From Prauserella halophila (lineage in GTDB: Bacteria; Actinomycetota; Actinomycetes; Mycobacteriales; Pseudonocardiaceae), in assembly GCF_024171895.1 (NCBI RefSeq), contig NZ_JAMTCQ010000013.1:248001-312000 (forward strand): DNA of 64,000 nucleotides, read 5' to 3'. Every line of letters starts with the position of its first letter. The first letter of the stretch is position 1. The notes beneath the pieces are model-generated. The model had not been told where the DNA came from and made no database searches. It saw nothing but the letters and a program-made list of their open reading frames with translations. The translations under genes and the position numbers were made by a program. Of the stretch, positions 8,948 through 17,741 are shown piece after piece.

Positions 8948-10501
8948 TCATGGCGACATTCCCTCCGGCAAGAACGTTGCGATCTCCGGGAAGAAGATGA
9001 AGATCAGGGCGACGACGAGGGTCACCGGCAGGAACCACAGCTGAGCGACCATGCAGTCCTTCAACGAGATCGAATGGCCCAGGTTCACCTCCTTTTCCCT
9101 GCCGATGTTTTCCACGATGTAGAGCAGCAAGCCGACCGGCGGGGTGATAATGGCCAGCTCGCCCATGAAGACGGCGAAAACGCCATACCACAGCAGCGAG
9201 ATGTCCAACGCCTCCAACGTCGGTATCAGCAGTGGAATGGTCAGCACCATCATCGAGAGCGGGTCCATCACCGTGCCCATGACCAGATACGCGACGAGCA
9301 TGACCAAAAGGAACTCGACCCTGCCGAGCTCGAGCCCTGAGACCCAGTCGGTGAACGCCGCGCCGATGCCGGTGATCGACAGCATGTCCGAGAGGACGTA
9401 CGCACCGATGATCAGAAAGAAGATGATTCCCGCGCTCTGCAAGGTTCCGGATATCGCCTCGCGTGCGGCTGAAGCGGGTCTGTCGCCGCGCTTGATCCAG
9501 AACATCGCCACGAGGGCCAGCAGTGCGCCCACGGCGCCCGACTCGGTCGCGGTGAACAGTCCGGTGTACAGGCCGCCGATCACGACGAGGATCAGGAACG
9601 GTACGAGCCATACCGCCTTCAAGCTCGCGAACCGCTGGCTCCACGAGACCCGCGTTTCCGTGGCGGCGGCCGCGGAGCGTCCTGACTTGGACGATCTTCC
9701 GATGCTCAACAGCACGATCATCAACGAGTACATGACCGAGACGACGATCCCGGGCACGATGCCGGAGAGCAGCTGCGGACCCACCGGGGTCTCGGCGATC
9801 CCGGCGTAGATCACCATCATGATGCTCGGCGGGATGAGGTGACCGGGAAGACCCGCGACCAGGACCGAGCCGACCGCCAGCCTGCGGTCGTAGCCGGCCT
9901 TCAGCATCTCGGGAATGCCGATGCGACCGAGCGCGTACGTGGACCCGATCGTTGAACCGCTGATCGAGGCCATACCGGTGCCCGCGACGTTCGTTCCGAT
10001 CGCCAGACCGCCGGGCAACCAGTTCAGCCAGGTTCTCCCCGCGTTGTACAGCCGCTCGGTGACGCCGGACTTCCAGAGCAGCAGGCCCATCAAGATGTAC
10101 ATCGGCAGTACCGTGAAGCTCCATTGGGCCACCGACTCGTACGGCACCTTCGTCAGTACGCTCCACGCGGCCTCGCGTCCCTCGATAGCCCACATGCCGA
10201 GCCCCGCGGCAGCGATCATCGAGATGGCGACCGGGACCTTGATCAGGATCAAGGTCAACATCAGGACGAAGGCCGTGCCACCGACACCTTCACTGATCAA
10301 GCGCCCGCTGAACATCAGCCAGACGCACAGCGCGATGATCAAATAGGGAAGCAAGCGCGTCGCGACCCGCACGACGGACGGACCGCCGGGGCCGGCACCT
10401 CCGTGCCGGATGTCGTCGGCGCGGTTCGTCGATTCACCGATCGGGACCTTCTTGTCCAGTGCCGGCGCGGCTCCTGGCGTTTGTTCTTGCACCAGCTTCA
10501 C
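8948..10501 (-). CDS. dctM: TRAP transporter large permease subunit
   Basis: A 517-residue DctM-type subunit, the ion-coupled membrane channel of a tripartite TRAP importer. It begins with about 50 polar residues and then has many hydrophobic segments, including the typical FVLMLTLILIKVPVAISM and LVMLVAYLVMGTVMDPLSMM stretches and the late conserved ITPPVGLLLYIVENI. Family proteins are usually 430-450 residues; the excess is the N-terminal extension and a hydrophilic loop (GRSSKSGRSAAAATETR). The GTG start at 10501 is tentative, with a poorly spaced GAGG ahead. Order dctP-dctQ-dctM on the minus strand is the classic one. The importer probably brings in the carboxylate that feeds this cluster. 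Confidence 0.92.
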   Translation of the reverse strand: MKLVQEQTPGAAPALDKKVPIGESTNRADDIRHGGAGPGGPSVVRVATRLLPYLIIALCVWLMFSGRLISEGVGGTAFVLMLTLILIKVPVAISMIAAAGLGMWAIEGREAAWSVLTKVPYESVAQWSFTVLPMYILMGLLLWKSGVTERLYNAGRTWLNWLPGGLAIGTNVAGTGMASISGSTIGSTYALGRIGIPEMLKAGYDRRLAVGSVLVAGLPGHLIPPSIMMVIYAGIAETPVGPQLLSGIVPGIVVSVMYSLMIVLLSIGRSSKSGRSAAAATETRVSWSQRFASLKAVWLVPFLILVVIGGLYTGLFTATESGAVGALLALVAMFWIKRGDRPASAAREAISGTLQSAGIIFFLIIGAYVLSDMLSITGIGAAFTDWVSGLELGRVEFLLVMLVAYLVMGTVMDPLSMMVLTIPLLIPTLEALDISLLWYGVFAVFMGELAIITPPVGLLLYIVENIGREKEVNLGHSISLKDCMVAQLWFLPVTLVVALIFIFFPEIATFLPEGMSP

Positions 10502-10570
10502 ATCCTCGTCATCGTCAACGACGATCTGCCGTGCGCACGGGAACCGCCGTGCGCTGTCGGTTGAGAGGGG

Positions 10571-11149
10571 TCAGTGACCGCTCTTCGGCGGACTCGGCTC
10601 ATCGGCTTCCGTGGCTTCGACCGGTATCCCGCGTGTTGTCGCGGTCCTGAGCAGACCGGAGAGCGCGTAAAGGGATAGCACCGCGAAGGCGAAGGGCGGG
10701 AGGAACGTCACCGGCCACACGACGACTCCGGTCACACCCGCGGTCAAACCGATGTCGAGATTGTGCATCGCCTCGGTGAGCGTGCTCCAGGTGAGTACCG
10801 CGAGCACCCCGACCGAGAGAAGGTAGGCGAAGATGGTGAGGTCCTTCTGATGGGTTCTCGGAAGTCGGTCGAAGAGCAGCCGAACCTCGATGTGCTCCCG
10901 TCCCCGTTGGGCGACAACACATCCGGCGAACGCAATGCCCGCGAGGTACCACATACCGGCGTACTCGGTCGTTCCCGCGAGCGGGAAGTCGAACCACTTC
11001 CGGGACAATGAGTTCGCCACCGAGTGCAGCATCAGTAGAAGCAGCGCGGTGCCGCCCAGCGCCTGCAGCACGGCCGCCAACCCCTTCTCGAGTGTCGACC
11101 ACAGTCGAGTTCGGTCCATATCTGCATCCAGTCGAGTTCTCGCCGGCAC
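10571..11149 (-). CDS. dctQ: TRAP transporter small permease subunit
   Basis: A 192-residue DctQ-type subunit with four hydrophobic segments: GGTALLLLMLHSVANSLS, TTEYAGMWYLAGIAFAGCVV, LTIFAYLLSVGVLAVLTW and VVWPVTFLPPFAFAVLSL. The motif around RGREHIEVRLLFDRLP between segments two and three is typical of the family. It partners with DctM to form the membrane complex. The GTG at 11149 has no clear ribosome binding site; an ATG ten codons later (11119) could be the true start. It sits 45 bases downstream of dctP and about 70 upstream of dctM, as one transcription unit starting at the operator pair near 12.85 kb. Confidence 0.88.
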   Translation of the reverse strand: MPARTRLDADMDRTRLWSTLEKGLAAVLQALGGTALLLLMLHSVANSLSRKWFDFPLAGTTEYAGMWYLAGIAFAGCVVAQRGREHIEVRLLFDRLPRTHQKDLTIFAYLLSVGVLAVLTWSTLTEAMHNLDIGLTAGVTGVVVWPVTFLPPFAFAVLSLYALSGLLRTATTRGIPVEATEADEPSPPKSGH

Positions 11150-11194
11150 GCCGAGGCCGGCGTGCCGGACCGTGGAGGTTACGGGAATTCGCGA

Positions 11195-12484
11195 TCAGGA
11201 AGGACGGTCTGGCTTCATGACGTTATCCATGAAGTACGACACCATCGGCTCGAGGTCGATGTCCTGCTTCGGGTACCACTCGGCGAAGTCGGCGAAGTCG
11301 CCGGCGTCGTGGTAACCCAATTCGCCGGTAACGGCCTTCTTCCATGACTCCGTATTGTCCAGCAGGTTCCTCACCAGTTCCGGCCTTTCAGCTCGGCCGG
11401 CTTCGAGCACGCCGTCGTTGAACTTTTGCAGGGTTTCGACCACTTCCGGGGACCATTTCTTCACCTGGCCGCCGCTGGCCGAGACTTCCTTCAACGCTTC
11501 GACCTCGTACTGCAAGGAAGAGTTCAGGCCCGCTTCCACCAAGACGTCCAGCTTGTCCCAGAGCAGTTGTCGCGCGGGCAGCGGTAGGTCCTCCCAGAAG
11601 TTCTGTCCGAAGCTGAACGCACCAGGAACATCTGCGAAACCGGTCTCGGGGCTGTACGAAACCTGGTTCGCGATCTCGAGTGCACCGATGAGCTTGAGCG
11701 TGCTCATCGACATCTCACCGCAGTCGATCACGCCGCGCTGCAGACCCTGGTAGATCTCGGACATGTCCAGATCGGCTGCCGTGATCCCCATAGCATCCAG
11801 CTGTTTCGCGTGAATCCGTCCGCTGGCCCTCGCAACAAGCCCGTTCATGTCCTGCTGCGTCGTCGGGGCCTTCTCACCACAGGCCAGCATCACCATTGGG
11901 GAAATCGGCCACAGCGGGAATACCGGCTTCAGTCCCGCCTCCTCCAGCTCACCGACGACCTCCTTGCTCTGCACGGACGTCTGGATGAACGAGCCGAACC
12001 GTTGCAGCCGCCCGACCAGCGGCGTGTGCTTGCCGACGAAGGTCAGGTCGACGAGCTTGTTCGTCTCCGGATACTCATCCGGCTGGTAGAGCGGGGCATG
12101 ACGAGCGAAGTCGAGTCGACCGTCGGCGAGCGCTTCGCCGGACTTGGCAAGTGACGCGATGGAGGAGGAGTACGAGATCTCGGCCTTGATCTTTCCGCCG
12201 GACCACTCGTCGATTATTTTTGCGTATTCCTCGACCGGCCTGCTGTTCAGCGCACCTTTCGGCGAGAGCGTCTGCATGCTCATCGTGATGGGATCGATGT
12301 CCTGAAATGCCTGAATGTAGTCCTGCTTCGACGCCCCGGCCGGCACGGCTGCACCCGCGCCACCTTTCGTGTCGGCCGACGGATCCGCGCATGCCGAAAG
12401 GATGAGCGCGGATACGAGCACGATCAGCAGAATCCCTTTAGGCAGAGCAATCCTTCGGTACCTGGGCAGGTTTACGTGGGTCAT
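11195..12484 (-). CDS. dctP: TRAP transporter solute-binding lipoprotein
   Basis: A 429-residue DctP-type periplasmic-side receptor. The N-terminus has basic residues, a hydrophobic run (GILLIVLVSALILS) and a lipobox ending LILSAC, so it should be lipid-anchored, as expected in a Gram-positive cell. The body carries TRAP receptor features: PVEEYAKIIDEWSGGKIKAEI, then EIYQGLQRGVIDCGEMS, which corresponds to the region that normally holds the selectivity helix. An upstream frame reaches 12541, but the ATG at 12484 has AAGGAA ahead and gives a clean signal sequence. The ligand is unknown; TRAP receptors of this group bind carboxylates through a conserved Arg, which I cannot place with certainty. 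Confidence 0.9.
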   Translation of the reverse strand: MTHVNLPRYRRIALPKGILLIVLVSALILSACADPSADTKGGAGAAVPAGASKQDYIQAFQDIDPITMSMQTLSPKGALNSRPVEEYAKIIDEWSGGKIKAEISYSSSIASLAKSGEALADGRLDFARHAPLYQPDEYPETNKLVDLTFVGKHTPLVGRLQRFGSFIQTSVQSKEVVGELEEAGLKPVFPLWPISPMVMLACGEKAPTTQQDMNGLVARASGRIHAKQLDAMGITAADLDMSEIYQGLQRGVIDCGEMSMSTLKLIGALEIANQVSYSPETGFADVPGAFSFGQNFWEDLPLPARQLLWDKLDVLVEAGLNSSLQYEVEALKEVSASGGQVKKWSPEVVETLQKFNDGVLEAGRAERPELVRNLLDNTESWKKAVTGELGYHDAGDFADFAEWYPKQDIDLEPMVSYFMDNVMKPDRPS

Positions 12485-12833
12485 GCTGTTCCTTTCGAAC
12501 CGGCCGCGGCTCCGTGAAAACGAACGCCTCCGAGCGAGCACGCAGGAGCGTGCGGATCTACGGCCGGTGCTGGTGAGGACTCCTTGCAGGAGGGAGAATG
12601 TAGGTGCGGCTGTCGGCGGTGCGAGCTCGTCTCGAGCTGCCGCCGGCGGTCAATAGGCCGGCACCTTCGGCAAAGACTCGGGGCAGCGCGGATTCGAAGT
12701 GTCGGTCATCGGTGTGCAAGCTCCTTCGGTCACACAGTCGTTGTCGTACACATGCAACACCCGGCCCTGGTCACGCTTGCGTGGAACTCCCGCAGCGTCG
12801 GCCCGCGCGCTCATCGGATGGCGCTCGTCCTCC
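12485..12833. other. Leader/intergenic stretch upstream of dctP
   Basis: About 350 bases without a recognisable gene, between the dctP start and the operator pair at 12834-12897. It probably contains the dctP promoter and a long untranslated leader. No riboswitch-like fold or terminator is obvious to me. Short open frames here lack motifs and ribosome binding sites. Confidence 0.4.
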
Positions 12834-12897
12834 TTGACAATGAGAAGCGTCTCATGTTTAGTTTCCTGATGATGACGCGCGTCTCATGTTTAGTCAA
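12834..12897. promoter_or_regulatory. Cluster operator copies 4 and 5 in the divergent dctP/LLM promoter region
   Basis: Copy 4 is ATGAGAAGCGTCTCAT at 12840-12855, a near-perfect palindrome, followed by GTTTAG. TTGACA (12834-12839) is 17 bases before TTTAGT (12857-12862), so the palindrome fills a promoter spacer. Copy 5 is TGACGCGCGTCTCATGT at 12873-12889 followed by TTAGTCAA. The centres are about 32 bases apart, like the pair at 8874. The position suits joint control of the TRAP operon (minus) and the LLM-TetR-acyl-CoA-dehydrogenase operon (plus). Confidence 0.68.
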
Positions 12898-12993
12898 GAC
12901 CGCTACGACGAGACGCCAGGATTCACCGGTTTCCCGCGATCACGAGGGAGTCGTGGTTCGATCGGCAACCGTGACCGGCCATTAAGGAGAGCC

Positions 12994-14043
12994 ATGAGTG
13001 TCACCACACCGCACTACGGAATCTTCAGTCTTTCCAACGTCCCGCCGTGGAACACCCACAACGAGGTGGTGCACAAGGCGGTTGAACAGATCAAGCACGC
13101 CGACCGGCTGGGCTTCGAGGAGGCATGGGTCGCCGAACACAACGGTCGCCGATACGGGATCGTGGCTTCGGCGCAGCTGTTGCTCGCGGCCGCCGCTCCC
13201 GCTACCAAGCGCATCCGCCTCGGCTCCGGAGTCTCCCGCCTACCCATGCACCACCCGTTACGGCTGGCCGAGGACTACGCCTACGTGGACCAGCTCAGTG
13301 ACGGACGGCTGAACTTCGGCATCGGCAAGGCGTACGACAAACTGGAGTTCCAGGCCTATGGCATCCCGGAGGACGAACGCGACGAGCGCTACGAAGAGGC
13401 CTTCGACATCATCATGCGTGCATGGCGGGAAGGGAAGGTCCGCTACCGGGGTAAGCACTACCAGGTCCCCGGCGAAGGTGAAGTCGCCGACGAGATCGAG
13501 CTGTTCCCCGAGGTCGTCCAGAAGCCGACACCGCCGGTCTTCGTGATGGTGTCCGCCAGCGAGGACTCGCTTCGACTGGCGGCCCGTCGCGGTTTCTCGT
13601 TCGTACTCGGTCAGCGGCCGACCCGCGAGGACGTGCGCCGGCTCGTCGAGGTGTACCGCGAAGAAGCGCGCGAGGCCGGTTACTCCTTCGACAGCATCGA
13701 CGAGAACATCGCCCGTGCGTCCCAGCTGAAAGCCATCCACGTGGCCGAGGACCGCGAGCAGGCCAAGGAGGAGTACCGCGAGGGCTACATGTGGTACGTG
13801 AACCTCCTGGCCAACCGCGCCAAGGTCGGCCTCGGAATCGATGAGCTCAGCTTCGACGAGTACATCGAGCGCAAGACGCTGCTGCTGGGTTCGGCCGACG
13901 ATGTCGCCGAGGAGCTCGCGTCCTTCCACAGCCACACCGGCCTCGGTGGCCTCGTGGCCTGGTTCGACGCGGGAAGCCAGCCGCAGGATCAGGTCCTTCG
14001 TTCGATGACGATGTTCGCGGAGAAGGTACGACCACAGCTGTAG
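12994..14043 (+). CDS. LLM-class flavin-dependent monooxygenase (luciferase-like)
   Basis: A 349-residue luciferase-like oxidoreductase with the TIM-barrel hallmarks: EEAWVAEHNG, RLGSGVSRLPMHHPLRLAED and SDGRLNFGIGKAYDKLEF. The C-terminal part contains GSADDVAEELASFHSHTGLGG, which is typical of the alkanal-monooxygenase-like group. A frame opens at 12886, but the ATG at 12994 has AAGGAG four bases ahead and begins the conserved domain. It is the first gene of a plus-strand run LLM, TetR, acyl-CoA dehydrogenase, cyclase, flavin reductase. A flavin reductase at 17219 could supply reduced FMN, making a two-component monooxygenase. It may hydroxylate or carry out a Baeyer-Villiger oxidation; substrate unknown. 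Confidence 0.9.
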   Translation: MSVTTPHYGIFSLSNVPPWNTHNEVVHKAVEQIKHADRLGFEEAWVAEHNGRRYGIVASAQLLLAAAAPATKRIRLGSGVSRLPMHHPLRLAEDYAYVDQLSDGRLNFGIGKAYDKLEFQAYGIPEDERDERYEEAFDIIMRAWREGKVRYRGKHYQVPGEGEVADEIELFPEVVQKPTPPVFVMVSASEDSLRLAARRGFSFVLGQRPTREDVRRLVEVYREEAREAGYSFDSIDENIARASQLKAIHVAEDREQAKEEYREGYMWYVNLLANRAKVGLGIDELSFDEYIERKTLLLGSADDVAEELASFHSHTGLGGLVAWFDAGSQPQDQVLRSMTMFAEKVRPQL

Positions 14044-14104
14044 CGCACACGTCTGGCCTCGGCATCCCATAATCACGGGAGACGTCGAACCACTGGGAGA
14101 AACG

Positions 14105-14815
14105 ATGGGGACCTCTACACCGCCCACCGCCGAGAACCTTGAGACCGGTGCACCTGCCTCCGCCCAACCACGAACGGCGCGAGGACGCAAAACACGGGAA
14201 CGTCTGCTGACCGCAGCGCGGGCTGTGTTCGAGACCAACGGTTATCTGGAAACCCGGGTCACCGACATCTGCGACGAGGCGGGGCTGGCGAACGGCACCT
14301 TCTACATCTACTTCCAAACGAAGGAAGAGATCTTCTATACGCTGGTCGACTCGGCCATCTCCGACCGTTACCTGATAACCGAGGTCCCCGATGATTTCGA
14401 GGGCACGGTCGTCGACCGTTTCGCCTACACCCTTCGCCAGTACTTCGCCGAGGTCAAGCGCAACAGGCGGTTCAGCCGCATCGTTGAGCAGGTCGCGACC
14501 TTCGACGAGCACATGCGCGACAACCGCATGCAGATCCGGCGAAAGTTCAGGCAACGCGTCCAGCACGGCATCGAACGGCTGCAGCGACAGGGCGCAGCCG
14601 ATCCGAACATCTCGGCCGAGCTCACCGCCGAGGCCATCGTGTCGATGATCAATAATTTCGCCTACATCAACCTCTCTCTCGGTGAGCGTGAGGACATGAA
14701 TATAGAGCAGGCGGTAGCCACGCTGACCAGCATTTGGCAACGCGCCCTCGGACTCGACATCGACGAGGCCACCACCGACGAGAACAGGCACAAACCCAAG
14801 AAGAGAAGGAATTGA
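14105..14815 (+). CDS. TetR/AcrR-family regulator (candidate regulator of the cluster)
   Basis: A 236-residue TetR-type repressor. After an unstructured 25-residue head, the DNA-binding domain reads RGRKTRERLLTAARAVF, then the helix-turn-helix VTDICDEAGLANGTFYIYF with the usual TKEEIF following (residues about 27-76). The C-terminal ligand domain is helical, without a motif that would name the ligand; an acyl-CoA is a common effector in catabolic TetR proteins. The last residues, NRHKPKKRRN, are strongly basic. It lies 61 bases after the LLM gene and five before the acyl-CoA dehydrogenase, so it is probably cotranscribed. Its position makes it the prime candidate to bind the palindromic operator found five times in this region. 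Confidence 0.9.
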   Translation: MGTSTPPTAENLETGAPASAQPRTARGRKTRERLLTAARAVFETNGYLETRVTDICDEAGLANGTFYIYFQTKEEIFYTLVDSAISDRYLITEVPDDFEGTVVDRFAYTLRQYFAEVKRNRRFSRIVEQVATFDEHMRDNRMQIRRKFRQRVQHGIERLQRQGAADPNISAELTAEAIVSMINNFAYINLSLGEREDMNIEQAVATLTSIWQRALGLDIDEATTDENRHKPKKRRN

Positions 14816-14820
14816 AACGG

Positions 14821-16053
14821 ATGGACTTCACCGTTCCCGAGGAAGCGGAGGAGACCGCGAACGCGGTCCTCAGCTTCATCCAGCGATACGTGGAGCCGAT
14901 CGAGCGTGAACACGCGGACCTGCTCGAAGGCGAACGCAACCGCTACGACGCCAACGGGATCTACACCCCGGAAGTACTCAAACTCCGCAAACAGGTACGG
15001 ATGGCCTCGGCGGAGGCCGGCTTCTACACCATGTTCGGTGACGAGGCGCTCGGTGGCGGCGGCCTGGACGAAGTCTCGCTGGTACACATCCAGGAGGAGC
15101 TGAACCGCGTGTGCGGCCCGTACCGGCCACTGATCCACGAGAACGTCATCCCCTCGGTGTTCACCAACGGTCTCAGCCCGGTGCTGAGGCAATTGCGGGA
15201 CGATGTGCGAGACAGGCATCTCGCCGGAATCGCCTCCGGGGAGAAGACTTTGTGCTTCGGCCTCTCCGAGCCCGGTGCCGGTTCGGACGTGCAGCGGATC
15301 CGCACTCGTGCCGTCAAGGACGGGGACGAATGGGTGATCAACGGCTCGAAGCAGTGGATTACCAATGCTCCGTACGCCGACTACTGCATCCTGTTCGCGG
15401 TCACCGACCCAGAGGCCAACAGCCAACGAAAGGGCGGGATCACCGCATTCTTCGTGGACACCAGCAGCGACGGCTTCGACTGCAGTAGTGTTATCCCGGT
15501 CCTCGGACACGTTGGTTCACACATAGGGATCGTGTCGGTGGACGATCTCCGCGTCCCCGACGACCACGTGATCGGAACCCTGCACAACGGGCTCGCGCTC
15601 GCACTGCTAGGTATCAGCAAAGGGCGACTCTCGATGTCGTCCATGTGTGTCGGACTTGCCCGATGGGCGCTCGGTCTGTCCCTCGACTACGCCAACCAGC
15701 GGGAGACCTTCGACAGCGCCATCGGCGAGCACCAGGCCATCCAGATCAAACTCGCCGAAATGGCGATGGACATCTACGCGGCCAAGTCCGTCGTCGGAAG
15801 GACCGCATCGGCGGTGCGGGACGAGCGCCGCGCCATCAAGGAAACCTCGATCGCCAAGGCATTGTGCACCGAGATGCTCGGGCGGGTGTGCGACGCCGCT
15901 ATTCAGGTGCACGGTGCGATGGGCCTCACCAACGAACTCCGCCTACAAGAGGCATGGCGGCACGCGCGAACCCTCCGCATCCCCGACGGCACCTCGGAGA
16001 TCCAGCGCCGCACCATTGCCAGCCGACTGCTCAGCGGGGACGACGCGTTGTAG
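14821..16053 (+). CDS. Acyl-CoA dehydrogenase family protein with Asp in place of the usual YEGT Glu
   Basis: A 410-residue FAD-dependent acyl-CoA dehydrogenase. Seen: the substrate/FAD-binding loop CFGLSEPGAGSDVQRI, the WITNAPYADYCI strand, and the late QVHGAMGLTNELRLQEAWRHAR segment. The position of the classical catalytic Glu (YEGTSxIQ) reads RIPDGTSEIQ, with Asp389 in its place, as in some ACAD10/11-like groups (ADGPDEVH). It may thus act on an unusual acyl chain. An upstream frame overlaps the TetR gene, but the ATG at 14821 has AAGGAA ahead and starts the domain, six bases after the TetR stop codon ends. It belongs to the plus-strand operon and probably performs the first desaturation of the CoA-activated substrate. 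Confidence 0.88.
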   Translation: MDFTVPEEAEETANAVLSFIQRYVEPIEREHADLLEGERNRYDANGIYTPEVLKLRKQVRMASAEAGFYTMFGDEALGGGGLDEVSLVHIQEELNRVCGPYRPLIHENVIPSVFTNGLSPVLRQLRDDVRDRHLAGIASGEKTLCFGLSEPGAGSDVQRIRTRAVKDGDEWVINGSKQWITNAPYADYCILFAVTDPEANSQRKGGITAFFVDTSSDGFDCSSVIPVLGHVGSHIGIVSVDDLRVPDDHVIGTLHNGLALALLGISKGRLSMSSMCVGLARWALGLSLDYANQRETFDSAIGEHQAIQIKLAEMAMDIYAAKSVVGRTASAVRDERRAIKETSIAKALCTEMLGRVCDAAIQVHGAMGLTNELRLQEAWRHARTLRIPDGTSEIQRRTIASRLLSGDDAL

Positions 16054-16158
16054 CGGCAGGTCGCGAGCCCGCGGCCGGGCCGCTCGCCCTCGGCCCGACC
16101 GCGCGCCGCATGCCCCGGGCGAGCGGCACACCCTGATCGTCGATTCGAGAGGCACGAC

Positions 16159-17109
16159 GTGAGTATGGACGCCACAAGACTACCGAAGTACTCCGAGCTC
16201 CCCCGCCTTGACGACATCGGAGCGAACTACGCCTGGGACGTCTTCGGCGAAGGCGACGAGCTCGGCACGCTCAACCTGATCGATTCGGACACGTTACGTC
16301 AGGCGAGCAGCTTGGTGATGGACGGCGACCGGGTGAACCTCAGCCTGCCGCTCGACCAACCGAACCCTCCGCTGTTTCGCCGAGAGCCCTTCCAACACAC
16401 GATCAAGCGGATCGGCAGTATGTGGGACGACAGGCTCGACTCGTTCTTCCCGCAAGGCTCGACCCAGTGGGACGGCTTCCGGCACCACCGCGTACGCGAA
16501 CACGGCTTCTACGGCGGCGTACGGGACGATCCCGCCACCGGTAACCCCCGGCTGAGTATTCACCACTGGGCCCGGTCCGGGATCATCGGTCGTGGCGTGC
16601 TGCTCGACGTCGCGGCCCACCTCGACACGGCCGACTACGATCCGTTGGCCGAGCGTCCCATCACCGCCGATGAACTGCGCGCGGTCGCCTCCGCACAGGA
16701 CGTGGAGATCCGGCACGGCGACATCCTGTGTGTACGTACCGGATGGCTGTCCGCGTACCGCGCGCTGGACGATTCGGAACGGGCAGCGATGGCTGAGAAG
16801 AAGGGTGATTTCAGCTCGGCGGGGCTCTCCGCCGACGAAAGCACGGCGCAGCTGCTCTGGGACTGGCGGATCGCGGCTGTCGGCGCAGACAATCCCGCGG
16901 TGGAGGTGACGCCGGGTGATCCGGCTGTCGGCAGCCTGCACCGCAGACTGCTCGCCCTGCTGGGGATTCCACTCGGCGAGCTGTTCGACTTCGACGACGT
17001 CGCGACCCGGCTGCACGGCGCCGGCAGGTCGGAGTTCCTGTTCATCTCGGTTCCACTGGCACTTGTCGGCGGGTTGGGATCACCAGCCAACGCCGTCGCC
17101 CTCCTCTGA
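16159..17109 (+). CDS. Cyclase-family metal-dependent hydrolase (kynurenine-formamidase-like)
   Basis: A 316-residue member of the cyclase/kynurenine formamidase family (PF04199 type), metal-dependent hydrolases of amides, lactones or ring C-C/C-N bonds. The metal-site motif, HxGTHxDxxxH in the archetype, appears here in the variant form STQWDGFRHH near residues 97-106, followed by REHGFYGG, as in the actinobacterial long-form subgroup. Later HWARSGIIGRGVLLDV and HGDILCVRTGW match family positions. The GTG at 16159 has GAGAGG seven bases ahead. It lies 105 bases after the acyl-CoA dehydrogenase and about 110 before the flavin reductase. In a ring-degrading pathway it could hydrolyse a ring-opened or lactone product; that is inference. 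Confidence 0.82.
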   Translation: MSMDATRLPKYSELPRLDDIGANYAWDVFGEGDELGTLNLIDSDTLRQASSLVMDGDRVNLSLPLDQPNPPLFRREPFQHTIKRIGSMWDDRLDSFFPQGSTQWDGFRHHRVREHGFYGGVRDDPATGNPRLSIHHWARSGIIGRGVLLDVAAHLDTADYDPLAERPITADELRAVASAQDVEIRHGDILCVRTGWLSAYRALDDSERAAMAEKKGDFSSAGLSADESTAQLLWDWRIAAVGADNPAVEVTPGDPAVGSLHRRLLALLGIPLGELFDFDDVATRLHGAGRSEFLFISVPLALVGGLGSPANAVALL

Positions 17110-17218
17110 AGGCGTGCTCAACGGTGCGCACGATCGGAAGGCCCGCTTTTCACCCGACCACCCCACCCCGCCCCATGTCGTGTGGGCGGCCGTCACCGTA
17201 TGACCCGGGATCGAAACC

Positions 17219-17737
17219 ATGACTTCCAGAGCATCGAATACGCACGGCAACGCCATACACAGGACCATTTCGAGCGAGGTGATGCGGAACGTTCTCGGCT
17301 CCTTCTGCTCCGGGGTCGTGGTCATCACCTCCACCGACGGGGATCCGGTCGGCCTCACGTGCCAGTCCTTCGCATCGCTTTCCCTTGATCCGCCGCTGGT
17401 GACGTTCGCGCCGGCGCGCAGTTCCCGTAGCTGGCCCCGGATCCGCGACGTGGGTTCGTTCTGCGTCAACATATTGGCGTCGGATCAACGTTTCATCAGT
17501 GATCAGTTCGCCCGCTCCGGCTCGGACAAGTTCAGCGGCGTCTCCTGGTCACCGAGCCCAGGCGGCGCGCCGCTGCTACGTGGGGTCATCGCGTGGATCG
17601 ACTGTACTTTGTGGAGCGAATACGACGGCGGTGACCACACGATCGCCGTGGGTAGCGTGCGGGACCTGGAGACCTACCCACACCGCGACCCGCTGCTGTT
17701 CCATCGCGGTGGCTACCTCGACCGGATCGCCGGTTGA
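17219..17737 (+). CDS. Flavin reductase family protein (FMN:NAD(P)H)
   Basis: A 172-residue flavin reductase of the HpaC/RutF-type split-barrel family, which reduces free FMN or FAD with NAD(P)H for a partner monooxygenase. Seen: RNVLGSFCSGVVVITSTDGDPVGLTCQSF cut into the usual strand pattern, SLDPPLVTFAP, FCVNILASDQ, and the C-terminal GDHTIAVGSV plus DPLLFHRGGYL, all standard. The start codon ATG is at 17219. The LLM monooxygenase at 12994 is the obvious partner in this cluster. The gene is followed directly by a LysR gene whose ATG lies five bases past the stop codon. Confidence 0.88.
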   Translation: MTSRASNTHGNAIHRTISSEVMRNVLGSFCSGVVVITSTDGDPVGLTCQSFASLSLDPPLVTFAPARSSRSWPRIRDVGSFCVNILASDQRFISDQFARSGSDKFSGVSWSPSPGGAPLLRGVIAWIDCTLWSEYDGGDHTIAVGSVRDLETYPHRDPLLFHRGGYLDRIAG

Positions 17738-17741
17738 GGCC

